A DNA stretch of 64,000 bases from NCBI RefSeq assembly GCF_001750725.1, contig NZ_CP017279.1, positions 3,100,001 through 3,164,000 of the forward strand, in the 5' to 3' direction. The position numbers and the translations under genes were made by a program. Positions 34,180 to 43,728 of this stretch are shown here, piece after piece. The DNA comes from Enterobacter ludwigii (lineage in GTDB: Bacteria; Pseudomonadota; Gammaproteobacteria; Enterobacterales; Enterobacteriaceae). Each line of letters starts with the position of its first letter. Position 1 is the stretch's first letter. The notes under the pieces were generated by a model. That model was not told the DNA's origin, searched no databases, and saw only the letters and a program-made list of their open reading frames with translations.

Positions 34180-34479
34180 AACGGCCCCATCAATGAGAAA
34201 TGTTCTCAAAATAGTAATTAAGGCCCCGCCCCCTCACCTTAAATTTTCGACCGTAAACCTCGCAAAAACTGTCCGTTTTTCAAGAAACAGGCTGAAAGAT
34301 CAGGAAATGCGGTAAGCGTCACACTGCCTGCAAACCCCGTCACGCCTGGAAACTGTGAACTCCCTCACGTTCATCTTTGCTTTCTTGCCAGCCCCGGAAA
34401 ACCGCTGTCACTGGCGAGAAGGTGGAGATGGGTTCCTTTTTTTACACTCACCGCTAATGACTTTAAGAAGGACACAACC
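34180..34479. promoter_or_regulatory. rhaS-rhaB divergent control region (300 bases without a gene)
   Basis: No gene is present. The region contains a strong CRP site (34354-34369), matching the arrangement of E. coli, where CRP and RhaS/RhaR act from between the two transcription units. RhaS and RhaR half-sites are expected here, but I did not recognise them clearly. Confidence 0.75.
34354..34369 (+). promoter_or_regulatory. CRP site between rhaS and rhaB
   Basis: TGTGA-ACTCCC-TCACG matches the TGTGA-N6-TCACA consensus at 9 of the 10 conserved bases. It would give catabolite control of rhaBAD and rhaSR. Confidence 0.8.
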
Positions 34480-35949
34480 ATGACTTTTCGCCATTGCGTG
34501 GCTGTCGATCTCGGCGCATCCAGCGGCCGTGTAATGCTGGCCACTTATGACGGCAAGCGGCAGACGCTTTCGCTTCGGGAGATGCACCGCTTTGTTAACT
34601 GCCTGCAAAAGCAGGACGGCTGTGAGGTATGGGATATCGACAGCCTTGAGGCAGCGATCCGCACCGGACTGCAGAAGGTCTGCGATGCGGGGATCCGTAT
34701 CGACAGTATCGGCATCGATACCTGGGGCGTCGATTACGTACTGCTGGACAGCAACGGTGAACGCGTTGGTTTGCCGATAGCCTATCGCGACAGCCGCACC
34801 GACGGCCTGATGGCGCGTGCGATTGCCGGGCTTGGCAAAGAGAATATTTATGGCCGCAGCGGTATTCAGTTTCTGCCATTCAATACGCTCTATCAACTGC
34901 GCGCGCTGGTCGAACAGCAGCCGGCGCTGGTTCCCCGCGTGGCGCATGCACTGCTGATCCCGGACTACTTCAGCTACCGCCTGACCGGCAACATGAACTG
35001 GGAATACACCAACGCCACCACCACGCAACTGGTGAACATCAACTCCGATAACTGGGATGAACACCTGCTGGCCTGGACCGGGGCTTCACCCTCCTGGTTC
35101 GGCACGCCGACGCACCCTGGCAATGTGATCGGTCAATGGATGTGCCCGCAGGGTAATGCGATCCCGGTGGTGGCGGTTGCGAGTCACGATACCGCCAGCG
35201 CCGTCATTGCGTCTCCGCTTGCCGGTAACGACGCGGCCTACCTCTCTTCCGGGACCTGGTCGCTGATGGGCTTTGAGAGCAAAACTCCCTACACCAGCGA
35301 TGCCGCGCTGACCGCGAACATCACCAACGAAGGCGGTGCCGAAGGGCGCTACCGCGTGCTGAAGAACATCATGGGTCTGTGGCTGCTCCAGCGCGTGCTT
35401 AAAGAGCAGAACATTACCGACCTGCCCGCGCTTATTGCCGACACCGAAAGACTGAAAGCCTGCAGTTTCCTGATCAATCCTAATGATGACCGCTTTATCA
35501 ACCCGGCGGACATGAGCGCCGAAATCCAGGCCGCCTGCGTCGACGCCGGGCAGCCCGTTCCATCGAAACCGGCAGAGCTGGCACGCTGTATTTTCGACAG
35601 CCTCGCCCTGCTGTATGCCGAGATCCTGAGCGAGCTGGCCGACCTTCGCGGCCGGCCGTTCACTCAGCTGCATATTGTCGGTGGCGGCTGCCAGAACCAG
35701 CTTCTGAACCAGCTCTGCGCCGATGCCTGCGGGATCACCGTGGTGGCGGGCCCGATTGAAGCGTCGACGCTCGGCAATATTGGCATTCAGCTCATGACCC
35801 TGGACGAACTTGCCAGCGTGGACGATTTCCGCACGGTGGTCTCGGCGAACGCCACGCTGACCACGTTCATCCCCAATCCCTGCCATGAAATTGCCCGCTA
35901 TCGGGCGCAGTTTCAGCAAAACCGACTGACTAAGGAGCTTTGCGCATGA
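34480..35949 (+). CDS. rhaB: L-rhamnulokinase
   Basis: This 489-residue FGGY-family kinase phosphorylates L-rhamnulose at O1. The N-terminal phosphate-binding loop DLGASSGR is at 9-16, with the glycine-rich [11 protein letters not shown] near 403-413. Length matches E. coli. The ATG follows AAGGA. It overlaps rhaA by four bases (ATGA), so the two are translationally coupled. It is the first gene of rhaBAD. Confidence 0.98.
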   Translation: MTFRHCVAVDLGASSGRVMLATYDGKRQTLSLREMHRFVNCLQKQDGCEVWDIDSLEAAIRTGLQKVCDAGIRIDSIGIDTWGVDYVLLDSNGERVGLPIAYRDSRTDGLMARAIAGLGKENIYGRSGIQFLPFNTLYQLRALVEQQPALVPRVAHALLIPDYFSYRLTGNMNWEYTNATTTQLVNINSDNWDEHLLAWTGASPSWFGTPTHPGNVIGQWMCPQGNAIPVVAVASHDTASAVIASPLAGNDAAYLSSGTWSLMGFESKTPYTSDAALTANITNEGGAEGRYRVLKNIMGLWLLQRVLKEQNITDLPALIADTERLKACSFLINPNDDRFINPADMSAEIQAACVDAGQPVPSKPAELARCIFDSLALLYAEILSELADLRGRPFTQLHIVGGGCQNQLLNQLCADACGITVVAGPIEASTLGNIGIQLMTLDELASVDDFRTVVSANATLTTFIPNPCHEIARYRAQFQQNRLTKELCA

Positions 35950-37205
35950 CCACTCAACTTGAACAAGCCTGGGACCTGGCTAAACAGCGTTACGCCGCCG
36001 TCGGCGTGGATGTCGATGAGGCGCTGCGCCAGCTCGATCGTCTGCCGGTCTCCATACACTGCTGGCAGGGCGACGACGTTGCCGGTTTTGAAAACCCGGG
36101 CGGCTCGCTGACGGGGGGCATTCAGGCCACCGGCAACTATCCGGGCAAAGCGCGTAACGCCACCGAGCTGCGCGCCGACCTGGAGCTGGCGCTGAGCCTG
36201 ATCCCGGGGCCTAAGCGGCTGAACCTGCATGCTATCTATCTGGAATCTGACACGCCGGTCGCGCGTAACGAGCTCAAACCTGCGCACTTTAAAAACTGGG
36301 TGGCGTGGGCGAAAGCCAACCAGCTGGGCCTGGATTTCAACCCATCCTGCTTCTCGCACCCGCTGAGCGCCGACGGTTTTACCCTTGCCCACGCGAACGA
36401 CGATATCCGCCAGTTCTGGATTGACCACGTAAAAGCCAGCCGCCGCGTCTCCGCGTACTTTGGCGAGCAGCTCGGCACGCCGTCGGTGATGAACATCTGG
36501 ATCCCGGACGGCATGAAAGACATCACCGTTGACCGTCTGGCCCCGCGTCAGCGCCTGCTGGCGGCGCTGGATGAAGCCATCAGCGAAAAACTGAACCCGG
36601 CGCACCACATCGACGCCGTAGAGAGCAAGCTGTTCGGTATTGGTGCGGAAAGCTACACCGTGGGCTCGAACGAGTTTTACATGGGTTACGCCACCAGCCG
36701 CCAGACCGCGCTGTGCCTGGATGCCGGCCACTTCCACCCGACGGAGGTGATCTCCGACAAAATCTCCGCCGCCATGCTCTACGTACCCCGCCTGCTGCTG
36801 CACGTGAGCCGTCCCGTACGCTGGGACAGCGACCACGTGGTGCTGCTGGATGACGAAACCCAGGCCATTGCCAGCGAAATCATTCGCCACGATCTGTTTG
36901 ACCGCGTGCACATTGGCCTCGACTTCTTTGACGCCTCCATCAACCGCATCGCAGCCTGGGTGATTGGCACCCGCAACATGAAAAAAGCCCTGCTGCGTGC
37001 GCTGCTGGAGCCCACCAGCGCCCTGAAACAGCTGGAAGAGAACGGCGATTACACCGCGCGCCTGGTGCTGCTGGAAGAGCAGAAAACCCTGCCGTGGCAG
37101 GCGGTGTGGGAGATGTACTGCCAGCGTAACGACACCCCAGCGGGCAGTCAGTGGCTGGATAACGTGCGGATGTATGAGAAAGACGTGCTGAGTCAGCGCG
37201 GATAA
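35946..37205 (+). CDS. rhaA: L-rhamnose isomerase
   Basis: This 419-residue TIM-barrel metal enzyme converts L-rhamnose to L-rhamnulose. The metal-site region (including DAGHFHPTE near 260-268 and [12 protein letters not shown] near 292-303) is intact. I set the start at the ATG overlapping the rhaB stop, two codons inside the longest frame, which matches the E. coli length. A 70-base composite hairpin repeat separates it from rhaD. Confidence 0.98.
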   Translation: MTTQLEQAWDLAKQRYAAVGVDVDEALRQLDRLPVSIHCWQGDDVAGFENPGGSLTGGIQATGNYPGKARNATELRADLELALSLIPGPKRLNLHAIYLESDTPVARNELKPAHFKNWVAWAKANQLGLDFNPSCFSHPLSADGFTLAHANDDIRQFWIDHVKASRRVSAYFGEQLGTPSVMNIWIPDGMKDITVDRLAPRQRLLAALDEAISEKLNPAHHIDAVESKLFGIGAESYTVGSNEFYMGYATSRQTALCLDAGHFHPTEVISDKISAAMLYVPRLLLHVSRPVRWDSDHVVLLDDETQAIASEIIRHDLFDRVHIGLDFFDASINRIAAWVIGTRNMKKALLRALLEPTSALKQLEENGDYTARLVLLEEQKTLPWQAVWEMYCQRNDTPAGSQWLDNVRMYEKDVLSQRG

Positions 37206-37210
37206 ATATG

Positions 37211-37280
37211 CCCTCACCCTCTTCCTGTGGAAGAGGCCACTTTTACCCCCTCTCCCACAGGGAGAGGGCCGGGGTGAGGG
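37211..37280. repeat. Full-length CCCTCACCC composite hairpin repeat between rhaA and rhaD
   Basis: Outer arms CCCTCACCC (37211-37219) and GGGTGAGGG (37272-37280) enclose two inner hairpins: CTCTTCC/GGAAGAG around 37220-37236, and CCCTCTCCC/GGGAGAGGG (37248-37268). The RNA could fold as a three-way junction. Shorter relatives lie at 1595-1628 and 17340-17375. It sits inside the rhaBAD operon. Confidence 0.8.
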
Positions 37281-37314
37281 AAACGCTCACCACGATCACG
37301 GGAAATGAAACACT

Positions 37315-38145
37315 ATGCAGACCATCACTAACGCCTGGTTCGTCCAGGGCATGATTAAAGCCACCTCCGACGCCTGGCTGAAAGGCTGGGACGAGCGCAA
37401 TGGCGGTAACCTGACGCTGCGCCTGGATGATGCCGACATTGAACCGTTCGCCGCCGAGTTCCATCAGAAGCCGCGCTATATCGCCCTGAGCCAGCCAATG
37501 CCGCAGCTCGCCAGTACGCCGTTTATCGTCACCGGTTCCGGTAAATTCTTCCGTAACGTGCAACTCGACCCGCAGGCCAACCTCGGGGTGGTGAGAGTGG
37601 ACAGCGACGGCGCAGGCTATCACATCCTCTGGGGGCTGACGGACGATGCAGTGCCCACGTCTGAACTCCCGGCGCACTTCCTCTCTCACTGTGAGCGTAT
37701 CAAGGCAACCCACGGCAAAGACCGGGTGATCATGCACTGTCACGCCACTAACCTGATCGCCCTGACCTACGTGCTGGAAAACAGTAGCGATTACCTCACG
37801 CGGAAGCTGTGGGAAGGCAGCACCGAATGTCTGGTGGTTTTCCCCGACGGGGTCGGCATTCTGCCGTGGATGGTGCCGGGTACCGACGAAATCGGCCAGG
37901 CCACCGCCATCGAAATGCAGTCACACTCCCTGGTGCTGTGGCCGTTCCACGGGGTATTCGGCAGCGGGCCGACGCTCGACGAAACGTTTGGTCTGATTGA
38001 TACCGCCGAGAAGTCCGCCGAGGTGCTGGTGAAGGTCCTGTCGATGGGCGGCATGAAGCAGACCATTACCCGGGAAGAGCTGATAGCACTCGGTAAACGC
38101 TTTGGCGTCACGCCGATGCAGTCGGCACTGGATTTGTACCCATAG
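37315..38145 (+). CDS. rhaD: Rhamnulose-1-phosphate aldolase
   Basis: This 276-residue class II zinc aldolase splits L-rhamnulose 1-phosphate into dihydroxyacetone phosphate and L-lactaldehyde. The zinc ligands His141, His143 and His212 and the catalytic Glu117 fall at exactly the positions known for E. coli RhaD. It is two residues longer than the E. coli protein at the C-terminus. It is the third gene of rhaBAD, followed by rhaM. Confidence 0.98.
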   Translation: MQTITNAWFVQGMIKATSDAWLKGWDERNGGNLTLRLDDADIEPFAAEFHQKPRYIALSQPMPQLASTPFIVTGSGKFFRNVQLDPQANLGVVRVDSDGAGYHILWGLTDDAVPTSELPAHFLSHCERIKATHGKDRVIMHCHATNLIALTYVLENSSDYLTRKLWEGSTECLVVFPDGVGILPWMVPGTDEIGQATAIEMQSHSLVLWPFHGVFGSGPTLDETFGLIDTAEKSAEVLVKVLSMGGMKQTITREELIALGKRFGVTPMQSALDLYP

Positions 38146-38172
38146 CGGCCCGCGAAAGCGGCTGGAGGCATG

Positions 38173-38487
38173 ATGATCCGCAAAGCATTTGTGATGCAGG
38201 TGAACCCTGACGCGCACGACGAGTACGCGCGTCGCCATAACCCCATCTGGCCAGAGCTGGAGGCGGTATTAAAAGACCACGGTGCGCACCACTACGCTAT
38301 CTATCTCGATGAGGCGCGTAACCTGCTGTTTGCGAGCGTTGAAATTGAATCGGAAGCGCGCTGGAACGCGGTGGCAAAGACCGACGTTTGTCAGCGCTGG
38401 TGGAAATACATGGGTGAGGTAATGCCCTCGAACCCCGACAATAGCCCGGTGAGTGCCGAACTGAAAGCGGTGTTTTACCTGCCCTAA
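38173..38487 (+). CDS. rhaM: L-rhamnose mutarotase
   Basis: This 104-residue dimeric ferredoxin-like enzyme interconverts alpha and beta anomers of L-rhamnose, supplying the form that RhaA accepts. The sequence closely follows E. coli RhaM ([12 protein letters not shown] start, RWWKYM near 75-80). Of two adjacent ATG codons I chose the second, 4 bases from GGAGG, since the first is only 1 base away. It is the last gene of the rha operon, with a strong hairpin after it. Confidence 0.95.
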   Translation: MIRKAFVMQVNPDAHDEYARRHNPIWPELEAVLKDHGAHHYAIYLDEARNLLFASVEIESEARWNAVAKTDVCQRWWKYMGEVMPSNPDNSPVSAELKAVFYLP

Positions 38488-38494
38488 AGCGTTA

Positions 38495-38518
38495 ACGCTG
38501 CCGCATCCGCGGCAGCGT
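38495..38518. terminator. Hairpin between convergent rhaM and the permease gene
   Basis: A perfect 10-bp stem ACGCTGCCGC/GCGGCAGCGT with an ATCC loop lies between two opposing stop codons. T runs are absent, so bidirectional termination is inferred from position. Confidence 0.6.
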
Positions 38519-38524
38519 CCTGCG

Positions 38525-39790
38525 TTAGTTTGCCTCCACCGCAGCGCGGCGCGCCGCAATCTCCTGCTTACTGCTCAGCGTAAAGGCCGAGACCACCGTA
38601 ATCGCCAGTACAAAACACCCCAGCATCAGGTAGGTCTCCTGGAAACCGATCCGGTCATACATATTCCCGGCGAAAGCAGAGAGGAAAATCGCCGCCGACT
38701 GTTTGGAAAACTGGAAGCCAATCAGATAGATAGTGGCCGACAGACGGGTATCGAACACGCCAGTGATGTATTTGAACGCCCCCACCAGCAAGAACGGAAC
38801 CTCCAGCGCGTGCAGCATCTTCAGGGCAATGACCTCCACCGCGGTGGTGGCGAACGACGAGCCGATAATGCGCGTCGCCATAATCAGCCCGGCAATCAGC
38901 AGCGTATTCTTCGCGCCGATACGGTTGATGATCCACGGCGAGCAGAACATGATGATCGCGTTGCAAATTTCCCCCGCCGTAGTGGCAAAACCAAAGGCTC
39001 GCGTTCCCTCCTGCGGCGTTGCGAAGAAGGTTTTAAAGAAGGTGGCAAACTGCTGGTCAAAAACGTCATACACGCAGGCCACACCGATGACGTACAGAAT
39101 GAACATCCACATTCTGCGCTGACGGAACAGGTTAAAGACCGTCCTGGCGGTGATCTGCGGCTGGTTAGCCCCCAGCGCATTCATCACCTGCGCAGTCTGG
39201 TTTGGCTTCGGTTTCGCAACCACCAGCAACAGCATCAGCAGCAGCGCAGCCGCTGATCCCATCCAGAAGACATACGACGGGTCGATGCCAAACAGAATAC
39301 CGCCCGTTGAAGCGCACAGCCCCCAGCCGAGACAGCCGAACATGCGCGCCTTGCCGTATTCAAACACGCTGTTACGGCTCACGCGTTCGATGTAGGCCTC
39401 AATTGCGCCTGAACCTGCGGAGAAGACAAAACCGATATACAGACCGCCGCTCAGCGCCCCCAGCCAGATACTGGTTTTCAGCAGTGGCGCAAAGACATAC
39501 AGGAAGAACGGCGCGAACAGAAACAGCAGCACCGTGATAATCCACAGCAGGTGTTTTTTCAGCCCCAGCTTATCCGAAATGACCCCAAGCACGGGCTGGA
39601 AGGCGATGGCCGAAAGCGAGATACAGGAGAATACGATCCCGGTATGGGTTTTGTTCAGGCCGATGACATCCGACAACCAGATCGGCAGAAACGGAAAGCA
39701 GGTGGCCATAATGAAGAAGTAGAGAAAGAAGAACAGCCCGAAGATCCAGAAGTTAGGGTTGTCTTTGTGGGTACAGGTTGTTGTGTTCAT
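38525..39790 (-). CDS. LacY/MelY-type alpha-galactoside:H+ symporter
   Basis: A 421-residue major facilitator protein of the oligosaccharide:H+ symporter family with twelve membrane segments. All residues essential in LacY are conserved with a +5 offset: Glu131, Arg149, Glu274, Arg307, His327 and Glu330. It most resembles the Enterobacter MelY melibiose permease and RafB. Its pairing with an alpha-galactosidase points to melibiose or raffinose import; lactose cannot be excluded. I chose the ATG at 39790 with GAGGAT upstream. It is the distal gene of a leftward unit 44 bases after the galactosidase. Confidence 0.9.
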   Translation of the reverse strand: MNTTTCTHKDNPNFWIFGLFFFLYFFIMATCFPFLPIWLSDVIGLNKTHTGIVFSCISLSAIAFQPVLGVISDKLGLKKHLLWIITVLLFLFAPFFLYVFAPLLKTSIWLGALSGGLYIGFVFSAGSGAIEAYIERVSRNSVFEYGKARMFGCLGWGLCASTGGILFGIDPSYVFWMGSAAALLLMLLLVVAKPKPNQTAQVMNALGANQPQITARTVFNLFRQRRMWMFILYVIGVACVYDVFDQQFATFFKTFFATPQEGTRAFGFATTAGEICNAIIMFCSPWIINRIGAKNTLLIAGLIMATRIIGSSFATTAVEVIALKMLHALEVPFLLVGAFKYITGVFDTRLSATIYLIGFQFSKQSAAIFLSAFAGNMYDRIGFQETYLMLGCFVLAITVVSAFTLSSKQEIAARRAAVEAN

Positions 39791-39834
39791 TATTTTTATC
39801 CTCAACGGAGGGCCAGTCTCCCGGCCCATCACCC

Positions 39835-41958
39835 TTACACGCGTTCAACGCCAATCAGAATGGCGGTTTCCGGGTCCAGAATCGGCAGTGCGATCCCCGC
39901 CTGCATCAGCCACTCACCGCTGGCCGTCTGGGACGTTTCCATCCACGCCGGTAGCTTGCGCATGGTGTGCCCGCCCTCACCGGTGAGTCGAATGTTGGGG
40001 TGGTCGAGCAGCGTGATGCGGTACTGCGCCTGCGCGTCGAGCCCCGGCATGCGCAGCGGCATCATGAGCGTGTAATCCGGCATGGCCAGTTGGCTGACCA
40101 TAAACAACCCCTGCGTTTTGTCTTCGCTCACTATACCCTGCGCCAGCGTGCTGGCATCCGGCATATCCACGCGCCACTGGGTACCGTGATGGATGACTTC
40201 CCGCCACTGCTTGTGCAGCGCGGCGTAATGGCGATAGCCTTCACGCTCCTGAGCATCGACGGTGAGCGGATCAAGCTCCAGTCCCATATGGCCAAACAGT
40301 GCCGTCAGGCCGCGGAAAGCAATGCTGTGCTGGCGGAAGGTGGCGTGACATTTATGATGACCGATATGCGCGCCCATCACTTCCGGCGGGAAGAAGTAGC
40401 TCATGCCACGCTGGATGGTATTGCGCTCCAGCGCGTCGTTGTTGTCAGAGGCCCAGAAGCGGTGACTGCGGGTCAGGACTTCATAATCGATTCGCCCGCC
40501 GCCCGAGGAGCAGGACTCAAATTCGATGTGCGGAAAACGCTCGCCCAGCACGTCTAACAGACGATAAAACTGCCGCGTCTGCGCATCCGCGGCGGCTTTG
40601 CCGTGGTGCCCGGGCTGTACCAGTTCGCGGTTCATATCCCACTTAACGTAGTCGATGGCATGTTCGCCCAGCAGCCAGCTCATGCGCTCGACCAGATAAT
40701 CAAAAGCCTGCGGAATATTCAGGTTGAGCACCAGTTGATGACGGCCCGTTGCCTGGGTGTAGCCCGGCAGCGCCAGCACCCAGTCGGGATGGGCGCGATA
40801 CAGATCCGAGTCCGGGTTAATCATCTCCGGCTCAATCCAGATACCAAATTCCATGCCGCGCTTTTTCACATGGTTAATCACCGGCGTCAGCCCGTCCGGG
40901 TATTTTTTCTCGTCCAGGTACCAGTCACCCAGCGCCGCGTGGTCATCGTTACGGCCTTTGAACCAGCCGTCGTCGATGATAAAACGCTCTACGCCCAGCG
41001 CCGCAGCCTCATCGGCCATGCGCATGATGTACGCCGGGTCATGGCTGAAGTAGATCCCCTCCCAGGTATTGAGATGTACCGGGCGCGGTTTGTTTTCAGG
41101 GAAGCGGATAACGTTCTCGCGCAGATACCGGTGGAACGACTGGCTCATGCCGTTCAGACCCCGTGCGGAGTAGCTCGCATACAGGCGTGGTGTCCAGAGC
41201 GTTTCCCCCTCTTCAATCGCCATTTCTCCCGGCAGGTAGAGGGCTTCGGCCTGCAGATAGCGGCGTCCGTCGGTTTTGACTTCCGCACGCAGGCGGTGGT
41301 TGCCGCTCCAGCCCAGATGCACGCCCCAGACGTCGCCGTGCATTTCGTTAAATGAGGACGTACCGGCGATCAGCGCCGGGAAGTGTTCGTGAGAGGTCCT
41401 GCCGCGGCGGTTTTCAATCACAACGCTGTCGTGTTCAAGCTTCACGCGATGCGGCTGGAACTCACGGATCCAGCGTCCGTGGAACGCCATCACGTCCTGC
41501 GCGCGTTCAGCGACCGGTAGCGTCACGGCGAAACGATCAACCTGCCACGCCTGCGCCCGCAGGTTAGTTAAACCGTGACGCACCACCAGAACCCCGCTTG
41601 CATCCAGTGCCAGCTCGCTGGTCAGACGCAACCCGGCATGTTCATCTTCCGCCGTTAACGTCAGGGTTTGCCCCTCGTGCTGCACATGGGTGGTCTTAAA
41701 GACAGGCGACCCGTCCAGCCCCTGGCGGTGCCCTTCAATACCGGGCGAACCAAACAGACCGTGTCCCAGCTCCGCCATCAGCGTCACCGGGGCGTCAACG
41801 TCGAGCCTGCCGTTCGCCACCGGACGAGCAAGACTTACCACATCTTGCGGTGAAAAGTGGTGAAGGTGCGGCCCCCAGTAGAGAATTTCGGCGAACGGGT
41901 GCGTGGTAATCACCAGGTCAACCGCCTTACTTTCGAGTCGAAAAATGGAATCGTGCAT
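39835..41958 (-). CDS. Alpha-galactosidase, GH36 (RafA/MelA type)
   Basis: A 707-residue glycosidase that removes terminal alpha-1,6-galactose from melibiose or raffinose. An N-terminal beta-sandwich precedes the (beta/alpha)8 domain. The nucleophile is Asp441 in KWDMNR and the acid/base is Asp505 in WASDNND, as in GH36. IIDDGWF near 327-333 and the SCSSGGGR motif near 482-489 complete the active site. There is no signal peptide, so it is cytoplasmic and acts after uptake. I chose the ATG following GGAGAGG. Two RafR-like operator palindromes lie just upstream. Confidence 0.93.
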   Translation of the reverse strand: MHDSIFRLESKAVDLVITTHPFAEILYWGPHLHHFSPQDVVSLARPVANGRLDVDAPVTLMAELGHGLFGSPGIEGHRQGLDGSPVFKTTHVQHEGQTLTLTAEDEHAGLRLTSELALDASGVLVVRHGLTNLRAQAWQVDRFAVTLPVAERAQDVMAFHGRWIREFQPHRVKLEHDSVVIENRRGRTSHEHFPALIAGTSSFNEMHGDVWGVHLGWSGNHRLRAEVKTDGRRYLQAEALYLPGEMAIEEGETLWTPRLYASYSARGLNGMSQSFHRYLRENVIRFPENKPRPVHLNTWEGIYFSHDPAYIMRMADEAAALGVERFIIDDGWFKGRNDDHAALGDWYLDEKKYPDGLTPVINHVKKRGMEFGIWIEPEMINPDSDLYRAHPDWVLALPGYTQATGRHQLVLNLNIPQAFDYLVERMSWLLGEHAIDYVKWDMNRELVQPGHHGKAAADAQTRQFYRLLDVLGERFPHIEFESCSSGGGRIDYEVLTRSHRFWASDNNDALERNTIQRGMSYFFPPEVMGAHIGHHKCHATFRQHSIAFRGLTALFGHMGLELDPLTVDAQEREGYRHYAALHKQWREVIHHGTQWRVDMPDASTLAQGIVSEDKTQGLFMVSQLAMPDYTLMMPLRMPGLDAQAQYRITLLDHPNIRLTGEGGHTMRKLPAWMETSQTASGEWLMQAGIALPILDPETAILIGVERV

Positions 41959-41994
41959 CAGACCTCTCCTGTCATCGGGATGATCTGAGTGTTG

Positions 41995-42012
41995 ATCCGA
42001 AACGTTTCGGAT
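41995..42012 (-). promoter_or_regulatory. LacI-type operator O1 upstream of the alpha-galactosidase
   Basis: ATCCGAAACGTTTCGGAT is a perfect 18-base palindrome containing CCGAAACGTTTCGG, the operator core reported for the raffinose repressor RafR. A second copy is centred 21 bases away. Confidence 0.85.
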
Positions 42013-42015
42013 ACA

Positions 42016-42033
42016 AACCAAAACGTTTCGGAT
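42016..42033 (-). promoter_or_regulatory. LacI-type operator O2 upstream of the alpha-galactosidase
   Basis: AACCAAAACGTTTCGGAT is a near-perfect second copy of the O1 palindrome. The two centres are 21 bases apart (two helical turns), so repressor dimers would sit on the same face of the DNA. They lie between the repressor and galactosidase genes. Confidence 0.8.
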
Positions 42034-42062
42034 CTGTGATCGGCTTTGGAATTTTGCTGTGT

Positions 42063-43058
42063 TTAGGCCGTCTGGCCCGGGAAGAACTCTGGCTGCCAGA
42101 GCACCTGAAGCTGAGCGATATCGTCGCCGTTAATCAACTGACGCACCATGTCAGCGATCTGTTTCCCGACGCCCTGGCGGGTGGACTGAATAACCGCCGC
42201 CACATCAACATCGACAATGCTGTCCTGCGGTAAGCCGTCGTAAACCACCAGCGAAACGGCGTTTTCACCGCAGAGAAGACCCCGCTGCGCCAGCGCCATG
42301 GCCGCGCCGTCGCCGTGAGTGTTGCAGTCGGTAATGATGGCCGTGGGGGGCTGCGGCAGGGAGAGAAGTTCATTCGTCGTGGCGTAACCCACGCGGCGCG
42401 AAGGCGGCATGGCGCACAGCCATTCGCTGGATAACCCGGCTTCGCGTAGCGCATCCAGATAACCCTGGCGGCGCTGGGTGATGAAGGCCTGATTGTTGCT
42501 TTCACCCAGCAAGGCGATGCGGCGATGCCCCTTTTCAATCAGCCAGCGGGTGGCATTGTACGTGCCGGCATAGTTGTCGAAATCAAACCACGCATAGGGC
42601 TGCGGCAGTTGGCTGCGCCCGAGCGCGAGAAAGGGAAAACCGGCGGCCTGAAGCTGTTCCAGCCGCGGGTCATGATCCAGCGTGTGCGCCACAATCAGCG
42701 CATCCACGCGACGACTTTGCACCATACGCATATAGCTGTGCTTATCCGCCAGATCGTCATCGGCAATCAGCAGGAGATCGATTTCATGTCGCGCCAGTTC
42801 GTGGCTAATTTCGCCGACCATGTCCATAAAGACGCTGTTATTGAGCGGAACAGGATGCACCGGAAAAACCAGACCCACGGCGTCGATTTTGCCCATCTTC
42901 AGGCGACGCGCGAAGGTGTTTGGCCGGTAGCCACGGCGCTGAGCCTCCGCTTCGACGCGGGCGCGCGTCTCGCGGGAGACATCGTCATACCCGTTAAGGG
43001 CGCGGCTAACGGTGGTAACAGACAGCCCCAGTTCTTTGGCAATGGCTTTAAGCGACAT
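42063..43058 (-). CDS. LacI-family repressor of the alpha-galactoside genes (RafR-like)
   Basis: A 331-residue regulator with an N-terminal helix-turn-helix (SLKAIAKELGLSVTTVSRAL, residues 2-21) and a periplasmic-binding-protein-like sugar domain. It lies directly upstream of the galactosidase and permease on the same strand, with the two operator palindromes between, so it most likely represses them and responds to melibiose or a related galactoside. Its start is only 17 bases after the XRE regulator's stop codon, so the two regulators may share a transcript. Confidence 0.88.
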   Translation of the reverse strand: MSLKAIAKELGLSVTTVSRALNGYDDVSRETRARVEAEAQRRGYRPNTFARRLKMGKIDAVGLVFPVHPVPLNNSVFMDMVGEISHELARHEIDLLLIADDDLADKHSYMRMVQSRRVDALIVAHTLDHDPRLEQLQAAGFPFLALGRSQLPQPYAWFDFDNYAGTYNATRWLIEKGHRRIALLGESNNQAFITQRRQGYLDALREAGLSSEWLCAMPPSRRVGYATTNELLSLPQPPTAIITDCNTHGDGAAMALAQRGLLCGENAVSLVVYDGLPQDSIVDVDVAAVIQSTRQGVGKQIADMVRQLINGDDIAQLQVLWQPEFFPGQTA

Positions 43059-43075
43059 GATTTTCCGTATCTGCG

Positions 43076-43624
43076 TTAATTTTGTTCAGCCACCAGAAGC
43101 GCGTGCGTATCCGGCTCCAGGGCCTTAAAGATATGCGGCTGGTCAGCGGGATAGCAAATGTAATCCCCCGGGCCAAGCTCTTCCGCCGCGTCGATCAGAC
43201 CAACCAGCGCTCTACCCTGCGTCACAATAATATGCTCCACTGAGCCTGCCGGATGTGGCTGAGAAATGCGGTCGGCACCCGGCTGGGTGAGTAACAGGTA
43301 GATGTCACGACGCGCGCCCGGCGGGCACGCCGCCAGCAAAATGGCTTCATAATTGGCCTGTCCGGCAACCACCTTCGTTCCTTCTCCACGGCGGATCACC
43401 TGAGTGGTCGGCTGCTGCGGTTCAAGCAAACGGGCAAAAGGAATGTCCAGCGCCACACAGAGTGACCAGAGCGTCTCCAGGCTGGGATTCCCGTTGCCGG
43501 ACTCCAGCTGCGACAGCGTGGATTTAGCGATCCCGGCACGGCGCGCGATTTCCGCCAGTGAAAGTCCGGTTCGCAGGCGTTCTCGCACCAGACTTTTAGC
43601 GATCACGCTGATTGGCTGCGTCAT
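43076..43624 (-). CDS. XRE-family regulator with C-terminal cupin domain
   Basis: A 182-residue one-component regulator. The XRE helix-turn-helix spans about 14-67 (LSLAEIARRAGIAKSTLSQLE), and the C-terminal cupin spans about 105-180 (GSVEHIIVTQG, GDYICYPADQPH). Such proteins commonly control adjacent amino-acid export or sugar genes. It is divergent from azlC, with a perfect palindrome between them, so it probably regulates azlCD and itself. Its ligand is unknown. Confidence 0.88.
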   Translation of the reverse strand: MTQPISVIAKSLVRERLRTGLSLAEIARRAGIAKSTLSQLESGNGNPSLETLWSLCVALDIPFARLLEPQQPTTQVIRRGEGTKVVAGQANYEAILLAACPPGARRDIYLLLTQPGADRISQPHPAGSVEHIIVTQGRALVGLIDAAEELGPGDYICYPADQPHIFKALEPDTHALLVAEQN

Positions 43625-43650
43625 AAAAACGGCCCCTTTGTTCTATAAAT

Positions 43651-43665
43651 CGAACGAATCGTTCG
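43651..43665. promoter_or_regulatory. Palindrome, candidate operator of the XRE-cupin regulator
   Basis: CGAACGA-A-TCGTTCG is a perfect odd-length palindrome between the XRE and azlC start codons. Further CGTTC half-sites occur at about 43686-43690 and 43707-43711 near a TATAAT box (43694-43699). This suggests control of the divergent promoters. Confidence 0.6.
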
Positions 43666-43728
43666 TCTTGAAAAACGATTCTGATGCGTTCATTATAATG
43701 GAAATACGTTCGATATGGCTAAAATTGT

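Noticed and set aside
35913-37217. 434-codon open frame on the strand opposite rhaA
   Set aside because: It mirrors a highly conserved, full-length rhaA. Its translation is rich in His, Gln and Arg, typical of an antisense shadow in GC-rich coding DNA, and it has no ribosome site or family features.
37211-37280. CCCTCACCC element considered as an insertion-sequence end
   Set aside because: No transposase gene or target-site duplication is present, and the element is short and fully explained as a palindromic repeat.
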